Origin: Dyadobacter sp. CECT 9275
GTDB lineage: Bacteria > Bacteroidota > Bacteroidia > Cytophagales > Spirosomataceae
Direction: 5' to 3'
Length of the DNA: 64,000 nt
Assembly: GCF_907164905.1 (NCBI RefSeq)
Contig: NZ_CAJRAF010000002.1
Span: 1,984,001-2,048,000 of the forward strand
The notes under the pieces were generated by a model. The model had not been told where the DNA came from and ran no database searches. It worked only from the letters and a program-made list of their open reading frames with translations. Shown piece by piece: positions 26,976 to 35,836 of the stretch. Positions within the stretch are counted from its first letter, which is position 1, and every line of letters begins with the position of its first letter. Position numbers and translations under genes: made by a program.

Positions 26976-28309
26976 ATTGGAATCTTTTTAACATATACAG
27001 CAATTTCAACTACCTCCGATATTCCCTCGGAATTATGATGATGCTCAACGGGTTTCCGCTGATCTTCTTTATCAGGGATACGCTAAAAATTGGTCCGGCT
27101 AGCAGTGCTTTCACAGCCGTTTTTATGATCGTCGCGTTGCTGCTGATGACCCCGTCTCATTTGTTCAAACGATATTACAAACCTAATACCATACTTTTCA
27201 ATCTGGGTGTTGGATTTCTGGCCATTTCGTTTTACTATTTTCTGTTTATAAATTTTCAGGGAAAGGCAGTGGCCGACTATGGTACTTATATGTTCATCGG
27301 GGCTTTTCTTTTCCTTCTTTTGCACATTCCAAACGATGTCAAGGATACGCTTCTTGCCGTCATTTTTGTTGTTTCACTTTTTTGCAATCTTACGCTGGTC
27401 TATTCCCTTCTGACCGACCCCAACTGGTCGCCGGGAATGCGGGCTGCCGTAAGTTTTTCAAATGAAGGAGCCCAACCCGGCGGAAATCCACACATCACTG
27501 CCCGCAATGGCGTGATCTGCATGGTAAGTGCTATCATTCTGCTGAACAACTCTACCGGTGTTTTCACAAGGGTTTTCCTTTTCTTTTCAGCTCTTTTCAG
27601 CCTGGGCGTTGTGGTGATGTCTCTTGCCAAATCAAGTTACCTGGGTACAGGACTTATGCTGGGGGCCTTTTTTGTTTTCCGATTCAAAGCCCGTAATATT
27701 CTCACTTCCATTGGGGGTATTTTCAAGTTCAGCAATATGATAATCCTGATCATCATCCTCATTGGGATCAATTACTTCCTGAACCGGTATGGTGATATCT
27801 TCAACCTGCTGCTGGGTTACTGGGACGTTTTCGAGAACAGGATCATGGATGTGATCTTCACCTCCACAGGTGTAAAACTCACGGATGAAGCTGATGTCGA
27901 TTACTCCGCCATGGGCCGCGTAAGTGGTTTTGCGATGTTTGTCAAAACTTTTTTTTCATGGAATGTCTTCCTTGGGATGGGTTATAAATACGATTATCTG
28001 GACGTACCCATACTTGAATCATTCGTGAATCATGGCATATTGGGTTTTGTATTCTTTGCTTCTTTCAATATTTTTCTAGCCATTTATGCATTGCGGGAGG
28101 TAAAAAACCCAACCAATCCGTTGACTACTTTTCTTGCTTATTTGTTTATATCCATGTCGGTACTGCTGGCAACGGGTGGACGGCCCTATGACATTGTGTT
28201 TTGGTTTCCGTATGCGGTGATGATCCGATTCCTGGGTATCCGATATACCGACAGCATGAAATTTAAGCCCAAAACCGATCCTATTGCAGTGGCGTCACCT
28301 GCCAGCTAA
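26972..28309 (+). CDS. O-antigen polymerase/ligase-like membrane protein
   Basis: 445 residues with about eleven hydrophobic segments and a large extracytoplasmic loop (about 285-325, FENRIMDVIFTSTGVKLTDE and beyond) before the last helices. This is the general arrangement of Wzy polymerases and WaaL ligases, which share little sequence. The tandem small motifs GMGYKYDYLDVPILESFVNHG near the loop end match the 'H/N-x-G' end of the O-antigen ligase domain. A Wzy-like protein beside an ABC exporter is unusual, because ABC-exported glycans are normally made without Wzy; a ligase role is the alternative. Start overlaps the family 2 gene by 4 nt. Confidence 0.7.
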   Translation: MNWNLFNIYSNFNYLRYSLGIMMMLNGFPLIFFIRDTLKIGPASSAFTAVFMIVALLLMTPSHLFKRYYKPNTILFNLGVGFLAISFYYFLFINFQGKAVADYGTYMFIGAFLFLLLHIPNDVKDTLLAVIFVVSLFCNLTLVYSLLTDPNWSPGMRAAVSFSNEGAQPGGNPHITARNGVICMVSAIILLNNSTGVFTRVFLFFSALFSLGVVVMSLAKSSYLGTGLMLGAFFVFRFKARNILTSIGGIFKFSNMIILIIILIGINYFLNRYGDIFNLLLGYWDVFENRIMDVIFTSTGVKLTDEADVDYSAMGRVSGFAMFVKTFFSWNVFLGMGYKYDYLDVPILESFVNHGILGFVFFASFNIFLAIYALREVKNPTNPLTTFLAYLFISMSVLLATGGRPYDIVFWFPYAVMIRFLGIRYTDSMKFKPKTDPIAVASPAS

Positions 28310-28369
28310 TCCAAAATCTGAATCACGATACCGGAACCCCCAGGACGATCCCGGCAGCATATAACATAC

Positions 28370-29419
28370 ATGAAAAGTAGAGTGGAACAATTAGATGGCC
28401 TTAGAGGAATTTTCTCCGTACTGGTCATTGCGCATCATCATAATGCATTCAAGTCTTCCATTTTCTACGACAATTTCTTTGTGATCAACTCCAGTCTTTT
28501 TGTTGATTTTTTCTTTGTCCTGAGCGGCTTTGTGATTGCCATCAATTACAACGACAGGATACATACCTCCTCGGATTTTTTACAATTCCTCAAAAAACGC
28601 TTTATCCGATTATATCCCCTGCTCTTTTTTACGGAAATCATTTTTCTGATATCCAATCTGCTAGGAGATCACAGCTCACTTAAAAATGTCAGCACGTCCA
28701 GTTATTCCTACTATTTCCGGACCGTGGTGGATACCATTACTTTCATGGGTTCAACACCTGTTTTTGGCGGGTGGATCGGACTGAATTACCCTGCCTGGTC
28801 CATCTCCGCAGAGATGATCTCGTATATCATCTTCGGTCTGGTAGTCCTGCTGGTTCCGAGATACAAGTATCCTGCCTTCGCCTTGCTGATCCTGCTGTCC
28901 GTAATATTCATCTTTGGTTACGGCGATTACATGCTGGCTTACGACTACGGATTCATCAGAGGGTTACTCTGTTTCTGTGTGGGTATTTTTACATTTCAAA
29001 TTCATTCCCGAAAACAGTACCACTTATCCTGGGCCGAAATCCCCTTTCTGGTACTCTTGGTCACCATGATGTATTTCACCCATCACTGGGAGCTCAATTT
29101 ATGGCGCCTGGTTTTCCCCGTTATCTTCTCGGCAGGTATCATCATTTTTGCCAATTCCCTAGGGCCCGTCACCCGGATGCTGTCCAGCCGCCCGTTTCAG
29201 TATCTGGGCAAAATTTCATATTCCATTTACCTGAACCACGCAATTGTATTAATACTGATCAACATCTTGTTGTTCAGGTACCTGAAATTACCGACTTCCG
29301 AGACAATGATCTTTCTCTCTCTGATCACTTCAATTGCCCTCACTATTTTCTATTCCAATTTCACTTATGAGCTGATCGAAAAAAAGTTTGGGAATTATCT
29401 CAGGAAACGCTGGAACTGA
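28370..29419 (+). CDS. Acyltransferase 3 family O-acyltransferase
   Basis: 349 residues with about ten membrane helices. The N-terminal signature QLDGLRGIFSVLVIAHHH contains the Arg and catalytic-His positions of the acyltransferase 3 (OafA/YrhL) family. VDFFFVLSGFVIAINYNDR and KKRFIRLYPLLFFTE are the second and third conserved blocks. Such enzymes usually O-acetylate polysaccharides at the membrane. It is the last gene of the polysaccharide locus, 60 bases after the Wzy/ligase-like gene, and may decorate the exported glycan. There is no fused SGNH domain. Confidence 0.9.
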   Translation: MKSRVEQLDGLRGIFSVLVIAHHHNAFKSSIFYDNFFVINSSLFVDFFFVLSGFVIAINYNDRIHTSSDFLQFLKKRFIRLYPLLFFTEIIFLISNLLGDHSSLKNVSTSSYSYYFRTVVDTITFMGSTPVFGGWIGLNYPAWSISAEMISYIIFGLVVLLVPRYKYPAFALLILLSVIFIFGYGDYMLAYDYGFIRGLLCFCVGIFTFQIHSRKQYHLSWAEIPFLVLLVTMMYFTHHWELNLWRLVFPVIFSAGIIIFANSLGPVTRMLSSRPFQYLGKISYSIYLNHAIVLILINILLFRYLKLPTSETMIFLSLITSIALTIFYSNFTYELIEKKFGNYLRKRWN

Positions 29420-29522
29420 AATCTGATGGCCGACCCGCCTGTTTTTTACGCACAAATTCCTGTCTGGCAAACCTTTTTAAATAAGGAAAGGTTATCAGTA
29501 TGTATCTAATCTGTTAGAAATC

Positions 29523-29819
29523 ATGTCGACATTCAAAGAGCTTATCAATAGTAATAAACCGGTTTTGGTGGATTTCTTTGCGGAATGGTGTGGCCCTTGT
29601 AAAATGATGAAACCCATCCTGGAAGATGTCAAAGCCGAACTGGGTGAGGTAGCAACCATTATAAAAGTGGATATTGATAAAAATCCTGCTGCGGCTCAGG
29701 CCTATAAAATTCAGGGAGTGCCTACCCTGATCGTTTTTAAACATGGCAAACCCATGTGGAGACAATCCGGGGTGGTGCAGGCGGATCAGTTAAAATCGGT
29801 AATCAAAAAATATTCATAA
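29523..29819 (+). CDS. trxA: Thioredoxin
   Basis: 98 residues, a single thioredoxin fold without signal peptide, so cytoplasmic. The active site is WCGPCK (Cys23, Cys26) and the cis-proline loop reads GVPTLIVF. It reduces protein disulfides and would be recycled by thioredoxin reductase, which is not in the window. The cysteine-rich pentapeptide protein begins 20 bases downstream, so the two are likely one transcript. It could also be the electron donor for the glutathione-peroxidase-like enzyme at 58526, which is a general inference from thioredoxin-dependent peroxidases. Confidence 0.95.
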   Translation: MSTFKELINSNKPVLVDFFAEWCGPCKMMKPILEDVKAELGEVATIIKVDIDKNPAAAQAYKIQGVPTLIVFKHGKPMWRQSGVVQADQLKSVIKKYS

Positions 29820-29839
29820 AACCTGTAAGCGCTCATTTA

Positions 29840-30403
29840 ATGCCCCCCAGACCAAATTCGGAAGTACTAAAGGATACTGATTTTTCGGTTTCTGACTTAC
29901 CTGCAAGTGAGTTCGAACAGTTCGAGTTTCGGAATTGCATTTTTACCAACGTGGCAGGAACGGTGTTTACCGATTGTATTTTTACCGACTGCAACCTGAG
30001 CAATGCTGTTTTTTCCAACTGCAAATTAAATGGCGTTACTTTCCGGAATTGTAAGCTGACTGGTGTAAATTTTTCGGCGACCAAAGACTTCGGCTTTCTG
30101 CTGAATTTTGAAAACTGCATTCTTGACTATAGTATTTTTGATCACAAAAAACTTAACAAAAGCATTTTCAGCAATTGTAAAATCCATGGAGCCGACTTCA
30201 CGCAGGCGGATCTTTCCAAATGCAAATTTTACAATTGTGATTTCTGGGACGCCATTTTTGTGAACAGCAATCTTGCTGGTGTTGATTTCACCACCAGCAA
30301 GAATTTCACCATTGACCCTACAGCCAACAATGTCAGAAAGGCTAAATTTCTATCATCAGATCTGGCGGGCCTGCTGACAAAATTTGATATTATTATTAAA
30401 TAA
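29840..30403 (+). CDS. Qnr-like pentapeptide repeat protein
   Basis: 187 residues from ATG 29840, almost entirely pentapeptide repeats of the A(D/N)LxX or xxCxF type that form a right-handed quadrilateral beta helix. Examples are FRNCIF, FTDCNL, FSNCKL, FRNCKL, ADFTQADLSKCKF. A break near residues 80-90 (TKDFGFLLN) divides the helix into two parts and a non-repeat C-terminal cap (NNVRKAKFLSSDLAGLLTKF) ends it, the arrangement seen in Qnr and related proteins that shield DNA gyrase. A gyrase role is inference from that arrangement. Nine cysteines, mostly at the same position of the repeats, are notable beside a thioredoxin gene. Confidence 0.8.
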   Translation: MPPRPNSEVLKDTDFSVSDLPASEFEQFEFRNCIFTNVAGTVFTDCIFTDCNLSNAVFSNCKLNGVTFRNCKLTGVNFSATKDFGFLLNFENCILDYSIFDHKKLNKSIFSNCKIHGADFTQADLSKCKFYNCDFWDAIFVNSNLAGVDFTTSKNFTIDPTANNVRKAKFLSSDLAGLLTKFDIIIK

Positions 30404-30425
30404 AGGCATTTGTCTGCCTTTTAAT
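30402..30425 (+). terminator. Hairpin terminator after the pentapeptide gene
   Basis: AAAGGCA and TGCCTTT form a stem around TTTGTC, overlapping the stop codon and followed by a T-rich tail. It separates the thioredoxin unit from nagA. A second small GC-rich hairpin (GCGGG/CCCGC, 30506-30519) lies in the leader of nagA. Confidence 0.75.
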
Positions 30426-30562
30426 TTGATAGAGGTACCCGGGGTTAATATCCATTCTGATCAGGGAATAAGCACTACAGAATGTTTTTTTAATGAGTAC
30501 CAACAGCGGGTCTGCCCGCCTTTAATTTTACTGTTAACCGAACCAAAATATTCCTTTTCACT

Positions 30563-31672
30563 ATGTCAGAACAGGTATTTACCAAAACATTATTTACAGG
30601 GAATGAAGTACTGAAAAATCAGTTGATTACCATTGAAAAAGGTACGATCATCCAATTGGAAAATGCGGTTCCTGACGGAAGGGTTAAAATGTATTTCAAT
30701 CTTTCGGCGGGTCTTTTTGACAGCCATGTTAACGGGGGCGAACGACATCACTTTACGCAAAAAGCCGATGAAGAGACAATTGATGACATCTATCAGTCGA
30801 GCGTGCATACTGGAGCCGCCTATGTTCTGCCAACCCTCATCACTTCGTCCACAGAAAATATCCTGAAAGGTATTGAAGCCACCAGAAATTACATCGCAAA
30901 AAATCCTGGTACCGGCGTGCTGGGTATGCATCTGGAGGGCCCGTTTCTTAATCCCGCCAAACGAGGGGCGCATCTGAAAGAATTTGTACGCAAACCTTCC
31001 GATGCCGAACTTACGGAAATTATTGATCACGGGAAAGGTATTATAAAACTGATTACCATTGCTCCGGAAATGTTCAGAGAGGATCAGCTGCTGATGCTGC
31101 TCGAATCCGGGATTACTGTTTCTGCCGGGCATTCCAACGCAACTTACGAAGAAGCGCAGGCAGCTTTCGGGCATGGTATTAACCTGGTAACACATCTCTA
31201 CAACGCCATGTCGGCGTTTCAGCACCGCGAACCTGGCCTCGTAGGCGCCACGTTTGACAACCCCTATGTTTACGCTCCTATTATCATCGACGGCATCCAT
31301 TGCGACTATGGCGCAGCAAGCGTAGCTTACAAAATCAAAAAAGACAGACTATTCCTGATCTCCGACGCTTTGTTTTTAGGAGAAAAAGTAACCGAATTCA
31401 AATGGGGTGGATTTGACGCCTCCCTTAAAAACGGCCGGTATACCAATTCCGAAGGTAACCTGGCTGGTGCCACTATCTCGCTAGCCGACGCTGTCAGAAA
31501 TGCTGTAAAAAAGGTGGGGATTCCTTTGCAGGAAGCGATTGAAATGGCCACACTCCGCCCTGCCAAAGCGTTAAATATGGCAGATAAAATCGGAAAGGTA
31601 GCTGTGGGATATCCGGCCGCTTTTACCAGTTTTGATGATGACCTCGGCAGGTTTGAAGTGGTCAGGTTTTAG
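30563..31672 (+). CDS. nagA: N-acetylglucosamine-6-phosphate deacetylase
   Basis: 369 residues, an amidohydrolase that removes acetate from GlcNAc-6-phosphate in amino sugar and peptidoglycan recycling. Visible metal and substrate motifs: GLFDSHVNGGE at the barrel start, GMHLEGPFLNPAKRGAH, TVSAGHSNATYEEA, LVTHLYNAMSAF and LISDALFLGE with the catalytic Asp. No signal peptide, so cytoplasmic. nagB is not adjacent. The gene converges with the radical SAM gene on the other strand (13 bases between stops). The GH3-beta-lactamase fusion at 43727 could supply GlcNAc from wall turnover, an inference. Confidence 0.92.
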   Translation: MSEQVFTKTLFTGNEVLKNQLITIEKGTIIQLENAVPDGRVKMYFNLSAGLFDSHVNGGERHHFTQKADEETIDDIYQSSVHTGAAYVLPTLITSSTENILKGIEATRNYIAKNPGTGVLGMHLEGPFLNPAKRGAHLKEFVRKPSDAELTEIIDHGKGIIKLITIAPEMFREDQLLMLLESGITVSAGHSNATYEEAQAAFGHGINLVTHLYNAMSAFQHREPGLVGATFDNPYVYAPIIIDGIHCDYGAASVAYKIKKDRLFLISDALFLGEKVTEFKWGGFDASLKNGRYTNSEGNLAGATISLADAVRNAVKKVGIPLQEAIEMATLRPAKALNMADKIGKVAVGYPAAFTSFDDDLGRFEVVRF

Positions 31673-31685
31673 TATCTCCGCTTTT

Positions 31686-33908
31686 TTATAACAACAAAAG
31701 CCCTCCTGATTTTAGCTCCTGCCAGGTGTCGGAGTGCAGAAGGGGGTCAAAGTCTCCCAGGTTCTGGTTTTGATAATCCGCGCGGAGTTCCTCCAGAGAC
31801 ATGGGCTGGTGATACCCGATTACTAACCGGGGCATGACCTCAACCAGCCAGGCTCCTCGTTCGGGTGTTGTTTCAACCGCCCATTCTTTCTTTTTGTCAA
31901 AAAACACGAGTTCGGCCACCTGCTGCGTAATACTGCCGCTGGCCTCTTCAAACAAGGAAAGCTCGGGCAGGCTTCCCAGCCAGATAACAAAGGCGTTCGG
32001 GCGCAGGGTTTCCTCACTTTTGTCGGCTATACTCCTTTCAATATATCTTTTGGGAACGGTGGTCCTGGGGACCTTAAAATCAAACCAGCGCGCCAGTGGA
32101 AAATCCAGACAAACACCATGCATATAATTAAACAGCGACTTTCTTAGTCCCTCCGCGAAAAGATCATGGTCTGCTCCCAAAGGATCCTCATGTTCAAGAT
32201 CGTTATTGGCAAAAGCACCGGGGCCGGGTCCCAGTTTCATTACATCAAATGCCTCTGGATGAAGTCCAACAGGGCTATGGGCAGTCATAGCGAAGCGGTG
32301 CCAGAAACCCGACTGGACCGCTCCCTGTTCGAAGAGCTGGCGCACCATTTCCAGCGAATCTATGGTTTCCTGAGCGGTTTGCGTAGGAAAACCATACATC
32401 AGATACGCATGTACCATTATACCCGCCTTTGTAAAGGCATCTGCAACACGTGCCACCTGGGCAACAGTGACTCCCTTTTTCATACGCTCCAGCAAACGGT
32501 CTGAGGCTACCTCAAGCCCGCCGGAGATAGCAATACAACCGGACGCTTTCAGCAACAAGCAAATATCAGTAGTGAAGTTTTTTTCGAACCTGATATTCGT
32601 CCACCAGACTAACGTAAGCTTCCTTCTGATGATTTCAAGCGCAAGATCCCTCAGCAGTGCAGGTGGTGCGGCTTCGTCCACAAAATGAAAACCGTTCTGC
32701 TGGGTTTGCTCAATAATTTCCTCAATCCTGTCGCATAGTAACGCTGCGGTCATCGGTTCGTAACGCTTGATATAGTCCAGTGATATATCACAAAATGAGC
32801 ACTTTCCCCAATAGCAGCCATGTGCCAGCGTAAGCTTGTTCCAACGGCCGTCGCTCCATAACCGGTGCATAGGGTTCACGATCTCGATAACCGAAAGGTA
32901 ATCATTGAGTGGCAGGTCGCTGTAATCCGGTGTGCCGGTGTCGCGCTGGGGAACATCTCTTTCTATGGCACCGTTGAAATAAATCACTTCGCCATTTACT
33001 AAAGTATATACCCGCTTAAGTCTCTCAAGATCCCGTTCTCCATCCAGGTATTCCAGCAAAGTGAGCAACGGTGCCTCTCCATCATCCAGACAAACGAAAT
33101 CGATGTAATTAAAAACGCGGGGTTCTTTCAGAGCGCGCAGCTCGGTATTGGCAAAGCCGCCACCCATCACCACTCTTACCTCCGGATATTTCTTCTTGAG
33201 GTACTGCCCGCATTTAAATCCACCATACAGGTTTCCCGGAAAAGGCACCGAAATACATACGATATCCGGCTGGTACTTTGCGATTTTTGTCTGAAGCACA
33301 CTGACCAGCATTTCAGACAGCAGGGTATCCGGCTTTTCAAGTGCTTCTTCCATTTCGTCGAAATGCGTAGCGGAGCGTCCAAGTCTCTCGGCGTAACGGC
33401 TGAATCCAAAGTGCGGATCAATCGCTTCCTGAATAAGATCCCCGAGGTCTTCCAGATACAGCGTTGCCAGATGCCTGGCTTTGTCATGAATGCCCATCGT
33501 CCCGAACGCCCAGTCCATATCTTCCAGCATCCTGAACCGGCCCGCCTCCGGAAGATAACTCCGGTCACAGATACTATGCGCAAGAGTCGGATTCCTGTTT
33601 TTCAAAAACCTGATCACCGGATCAATTGTGGTGATATATTCCTCCCGAAGCGCATAAACCCTGAAACTGTTTTCGGTGAGTTCGGCGTCCGAATTTTCCA
33701 GCAGGGTAAACATCTGCTTTAAACCCTTTGAAGAAAATAATTCCAGAATGACATCAATCCCCAGATCCGCCTGATAAGACTCCCTGCCCAGCGTATTCAG
33801 GAAGCCCTTGAGATAGGCCGTAGCGGGATACGGGGTATTGAGCTGTGTAAACGGTGGTGTGACGAGCAGGATTTTCTTTTTCAAGAGATAGTTGATTTTC
33901 TTCAGCAC
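31686..33908 (-). CDS. B12-binding-type radical SAM protein with CX4CX2C cluster motif
   Basis: 740 residues. The N-terminal part (about 10-300) has a cobalamin-binding-like fold: LLVTPPFTQLNTPYPATAYL, then DIVCISVPFPGNLYGGF, VRVVMGGGFANTELR and DFVCLDDGEAPLLTLL, without the DxHxxG ligand motif. The radical SAM domain begins at LAHGCYWGKCSFCD, where Cys365, Cys370 and Cys373 are spaced CX4CX2C instead of the usual CX3CX2C. GGLEVASDRLLERM and the TQTAQETIDSLEMV segment follow, typical of a Met-thiotransferase/B12-type SAM fold. The C-terminal 150 residues are unassigned. It is a lone gene. The reaction is unknown; C-methylation or a modification of lipid or peptide is only possible. Confidence 0.82.
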   Translation of the reverse strand: MLKKINYLLKKKILLVTPPFTQLNTPYPATAYLKGFLNTLGRESYQADLGIDVILELFSSKGLKQMFTLLENSDAELTENSFRVYALREEYITTIDPVIRFLKNRNPTLAHSICDRSYLPEAGRFRMLEDMDWAFGTMGIHDKARHLATLYLEDLGDLIQEAIDPHFGFSRYAERLGRSATHFDEMEEALEKPDTLLSEMLVSVLQTKIAKYQPDIVCISVPFPGNLYGGFKCGQYLKKKYPEVRVVMGGGFANTELRALKEPRVFNYIDFVCLDDGEAPLLTLLEYLDGERDLERLKRVYTLVNGEVIYFNGAIERDVPQRDTGTPDYSDLPLNDYLSVIEIVNPMHRLWSDGRWNKLTLAHGCYWGKCSFCDISLDYIKRYEPMTAALLCDRIEEIIEQTQQNGFHFVDEAAPPALLRDLALEIIRRKLTLVWWTNIRFEKNFTTDICLLLKASGCIAISGGLEVASDRLLERMKKGVTVAQVARVADAFTKAGIMVHAYLMYGFPTQTAQETIDSLEMVRQLFEQGAVQSGFWHRFAMTAHSPVGLHPEAFDVMKLGPGPGAFANNDLEHEDPLGADHDLFAEGLRKSLFNYMHGVCLDFPLARWFDFKVPRTTVPKRYIERSIADKSEETLRPNAFVIWLGSLPELSLFEEASGSITQQVAELVFFDKKKEWAVETTPERGAWLVEVMPRLVIGYHQPMSLEELRADYQNQNLGDFDPLLHSDTWQELKSGGLLLL

Positions 33909-33967
33909 AAAGGTACAGGTTTTAAAAAATTAATAGATGGGATAGCCCCTAACCCTCGAAATCAGAT

Positions 33968-33975
33968 TATATTTG
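33968..33975 (+). promoter_or_regulatory. Possible -7 box of the esterase gene
   Basis: TATATTTG is a perfect TAnnTTTG box about 30 bases before the ATG at 34005. No clear TTG box is found at the usual upstream distance. Confidence 0.35.
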
Positions 33976-34004
33976 AACAGCTCTTACCGATCACCCATCC
34001 AATT

Positions 34005-34910
34005 ATGAAACTGCTGCTTTCGCTCTGCTTGTACGTTTTCCTATCCGGACCATTGTCTGCACAAATATCACAAAAAGAGATTATTTATGGGCATAAGGAT
34101 GGTATGGCACTCACCTGCCAGGTTTTAACACCTGAAAAAAGTAACTACAGGGGGATCATTTTTGTGGTCAGCGCTGGCTGGCAATCATTGTATGGTGCCA
34201 TTCCAACCTATGTGAAATTATCGGACCCCTTTCTGAAAAAAGGGTATACGGTATTTCTGGTGCAACATGGCTCCGCTCCGCAATATACCGTTGCCGACGC
34301 CTTGGCTGATCTGCGAACGGCAGTCAGGTTTATACGATTCCGTGCATCTGATTACAATATCCACCCCGACAAAATCGGAATAACCGGAAGTTCCGCAGGC
34401 GGGCATCTGGCCCTGTGCATAGCCATGGATCATGGCTCATCCTCCACGCAGGCCCATGAGCCTTTATCCCAAGTTTCCGCAAAAGTACAGGCCGTTGCTT
34501 GTCTTTATCCTCTTACTGATTTTATAAACTTTGGTAAAATGGATTTTAACCCTTTTCTGGATAAAAAATACCTTATCCAGACCAACAGGGCAGCGGCCTT
34601 CGACTTTAAGGAATGGAGTGAAACGGAAAAGAAACCGGTTTCTATTTTGAGCAGGCCGGTTATTGAAAAGATATTAAGAGACTTGTCGCCAGCCCTTCAT
34701 GTATCACCTTCGGCTCCGCCTACGCTGATCATCCATGGTGATGCCGATACCAGCATACCATTGCAGCAATCCAGGCAGATGATAGAACGGCTGAAACTCG
34801 CCGGTGTACCCAGTGAACTGGTGATCAAAAAAGGAGCCGGACATGGGTGGGATGATGAGGAGCCAGAGATGACCGCTTTTGCAGACTGGTTTGATAAGTA
34901 TTTGAAATAA
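34005..34910 (+). CDS. Exported alpha/beta hydrolase (esterase-like)
   Basis: 301 residues with a signal peptide (about 1-22, ending SGPLSAQ). The alpha/beta hydrolase triad is readable: nucleophile Ser in GITGSSAGGHLAL, Asp in LIIHGDADTSIPL and His in KGAGHGWDD. The IIFVVSAGWQS segment forms the oxyanion loop. The sequence resembles the BD-FAE/carboxylesterase group (esterases acting on acetylated glycans or feruloyl groups) in Bacteroidota. Substrate is inferred only. The gene converges with a lipoprotein gene on the other strand. Confidence 0.85.
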   Translation: MKLLLSLCLYVFLSGPLSAQISQKEIIYGHKDGMALTCQVLTPEKSNYRGIIFVVSAGWQSLYGAIPTYVKLSDPFLKKGYTVFLVQHGSAPQYTVADALADLRTAVRFIRFRASDYNIHPDKIGITGSSAGGHLALCIAMDHGSSSTQAHEPLSQVSAKVQAVACLYPLTDFINFGKMDFNPFLDKKYLIQTNRAAAFDFKEWSETEKKPVSILSRPVIEKILRDLSPALHVSPSAPPTLIIHGDADTSIPLQQSRQMIERLKLAGVPSELVIKKGAGHGWDDEEPEMTAFADWFDKYLK

Positions 34911-34971
34911 GAAAGGGCAGGATTGCCAAAACCATAGCTAAGCCCTATACCTTTTCCAAAATGAAACAGCA

Positions 34972-35688
34972 TTAAGGCTCTTTCCTGGAAATAATTACTG
35001 ACTCCAGTACATATTTTCTTTCCATCGATTCCCCGTCGTCAAACCTGAAGTTGACGCTTGGCTTAGCCGGATTGGCATAATGAAGTATGTTTTCCAATAT
35101 TACCCTGTGATCCTTTACGGTTATGTTCCCGCCTTCTTTAAGAATACTCAGGTTAAAAGTTCCACTGTTCATATTGAGCGTCAGTATAACGGTATGAGAA
35201 ACACCAGGAGGTACATTTCCGATGAGCTCACTCTCGCTTGTTGCAAAATCCCTTACCAGACGTACGTCTCCGTTGTCACCGATATACATACGCGCAATGG
35301 TGCCTGCAGAGCCATCGGCATAATCAATGGCTAGTTCTCCCCCCATTCCCGAATGGACAGCCGTATAGGTAAACCAAAGTGTTTCTGCAAAATTGGTAGA
35401 TATTCCCCGGAAAGACAGCCACTGGTTGTGGGCAGTAAGCCCGGAAGCAGGTGACATGTTAAACTGAAGTGCCTTACTTCCAGAAGCCGGAGCTACAATC
35501 CGAAGGCGCGGCTCCAGTTCTGGAAAATAAGAGATCATATCCCCATCCGGTGTACCGGGAATGTCCTTGGCCGGTAAGCTGCCGATTACTTCACTTTCAA
35601 AATTGGAAGTCAGAATCGCATTGGTTTTACAGGAAAAAAATAACAAGACTATTCCGATTACCATCAGGCTTATTTCAACTTTTTTCAT
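34972..35688 (-). CDS. Lipoprotein with jelly-roll-like domain, unknown function
   Basis: 238 residues from ATG 35688, giving a clean lipoprotein signal that ends LLFFSC; a longer frame adds 15 residues of unlikely composition. The mature part is beta-rich with strands such as KALQFNMSPASG, ETLWFTYTAVHSG, GGELAIDYADGSAG and HTVILTLNMNSGTFNLSIL, which suggest a concanavalin/LamG-like sandwich of the kind that binds glycans. I do not recognise a named family. It lies about 150 bases downstream of the GH25 lysozyme gene on the same strand and may belong to that group. Confidence 0.65.
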   Translation of the reverse strand: MKKVEISLMVIGIVLLFFSCKTNAILTSNFESEVIGSLPAKDIPGTPDGDMISYFPELEPRLRIVAPASGSKALQFNMSPASGLTAHNQWLSFRGISTNFAETLWFTYTAVHSGMGGELAIDYADGSAGTIARMYIGDNGDVRLVRDFATSESELIGNVPPGVSHTVILTLNMNSGTFNLSILKEGGNITVKDHRVILENILHYANPAKPSVNFRFDDGESMERKYVLESVIISRKEP

Positions 35689-35836
35689 GGCAAATTTCTG
35701 GTTGATTATTTCAACCAAAAGTATAACGGCCAAAGGAAATTTTTAAGCGTAGACCTACCTGATTTTCAGACCGGGGAAATTTACGTATTGCCCAGAATTT
35801 TACCTGGTACAGTAGGGCGAATTTAAATCAAACACA

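Noticed and set aside
28771..29370. A 199-codon plus-strand frame inside the acyltransferase gene
   Set aside because: It overlaps the well-supported acyltransferase 3 gene in another frame, and its translation is unstructured; it is an overlap artefact.
30590..31300. A 236-codon minus-strand frame over nagA
   Set aside because: Entirely antisense to nagA, with no motif or signal; chance frame in GC-containing coding DNA.
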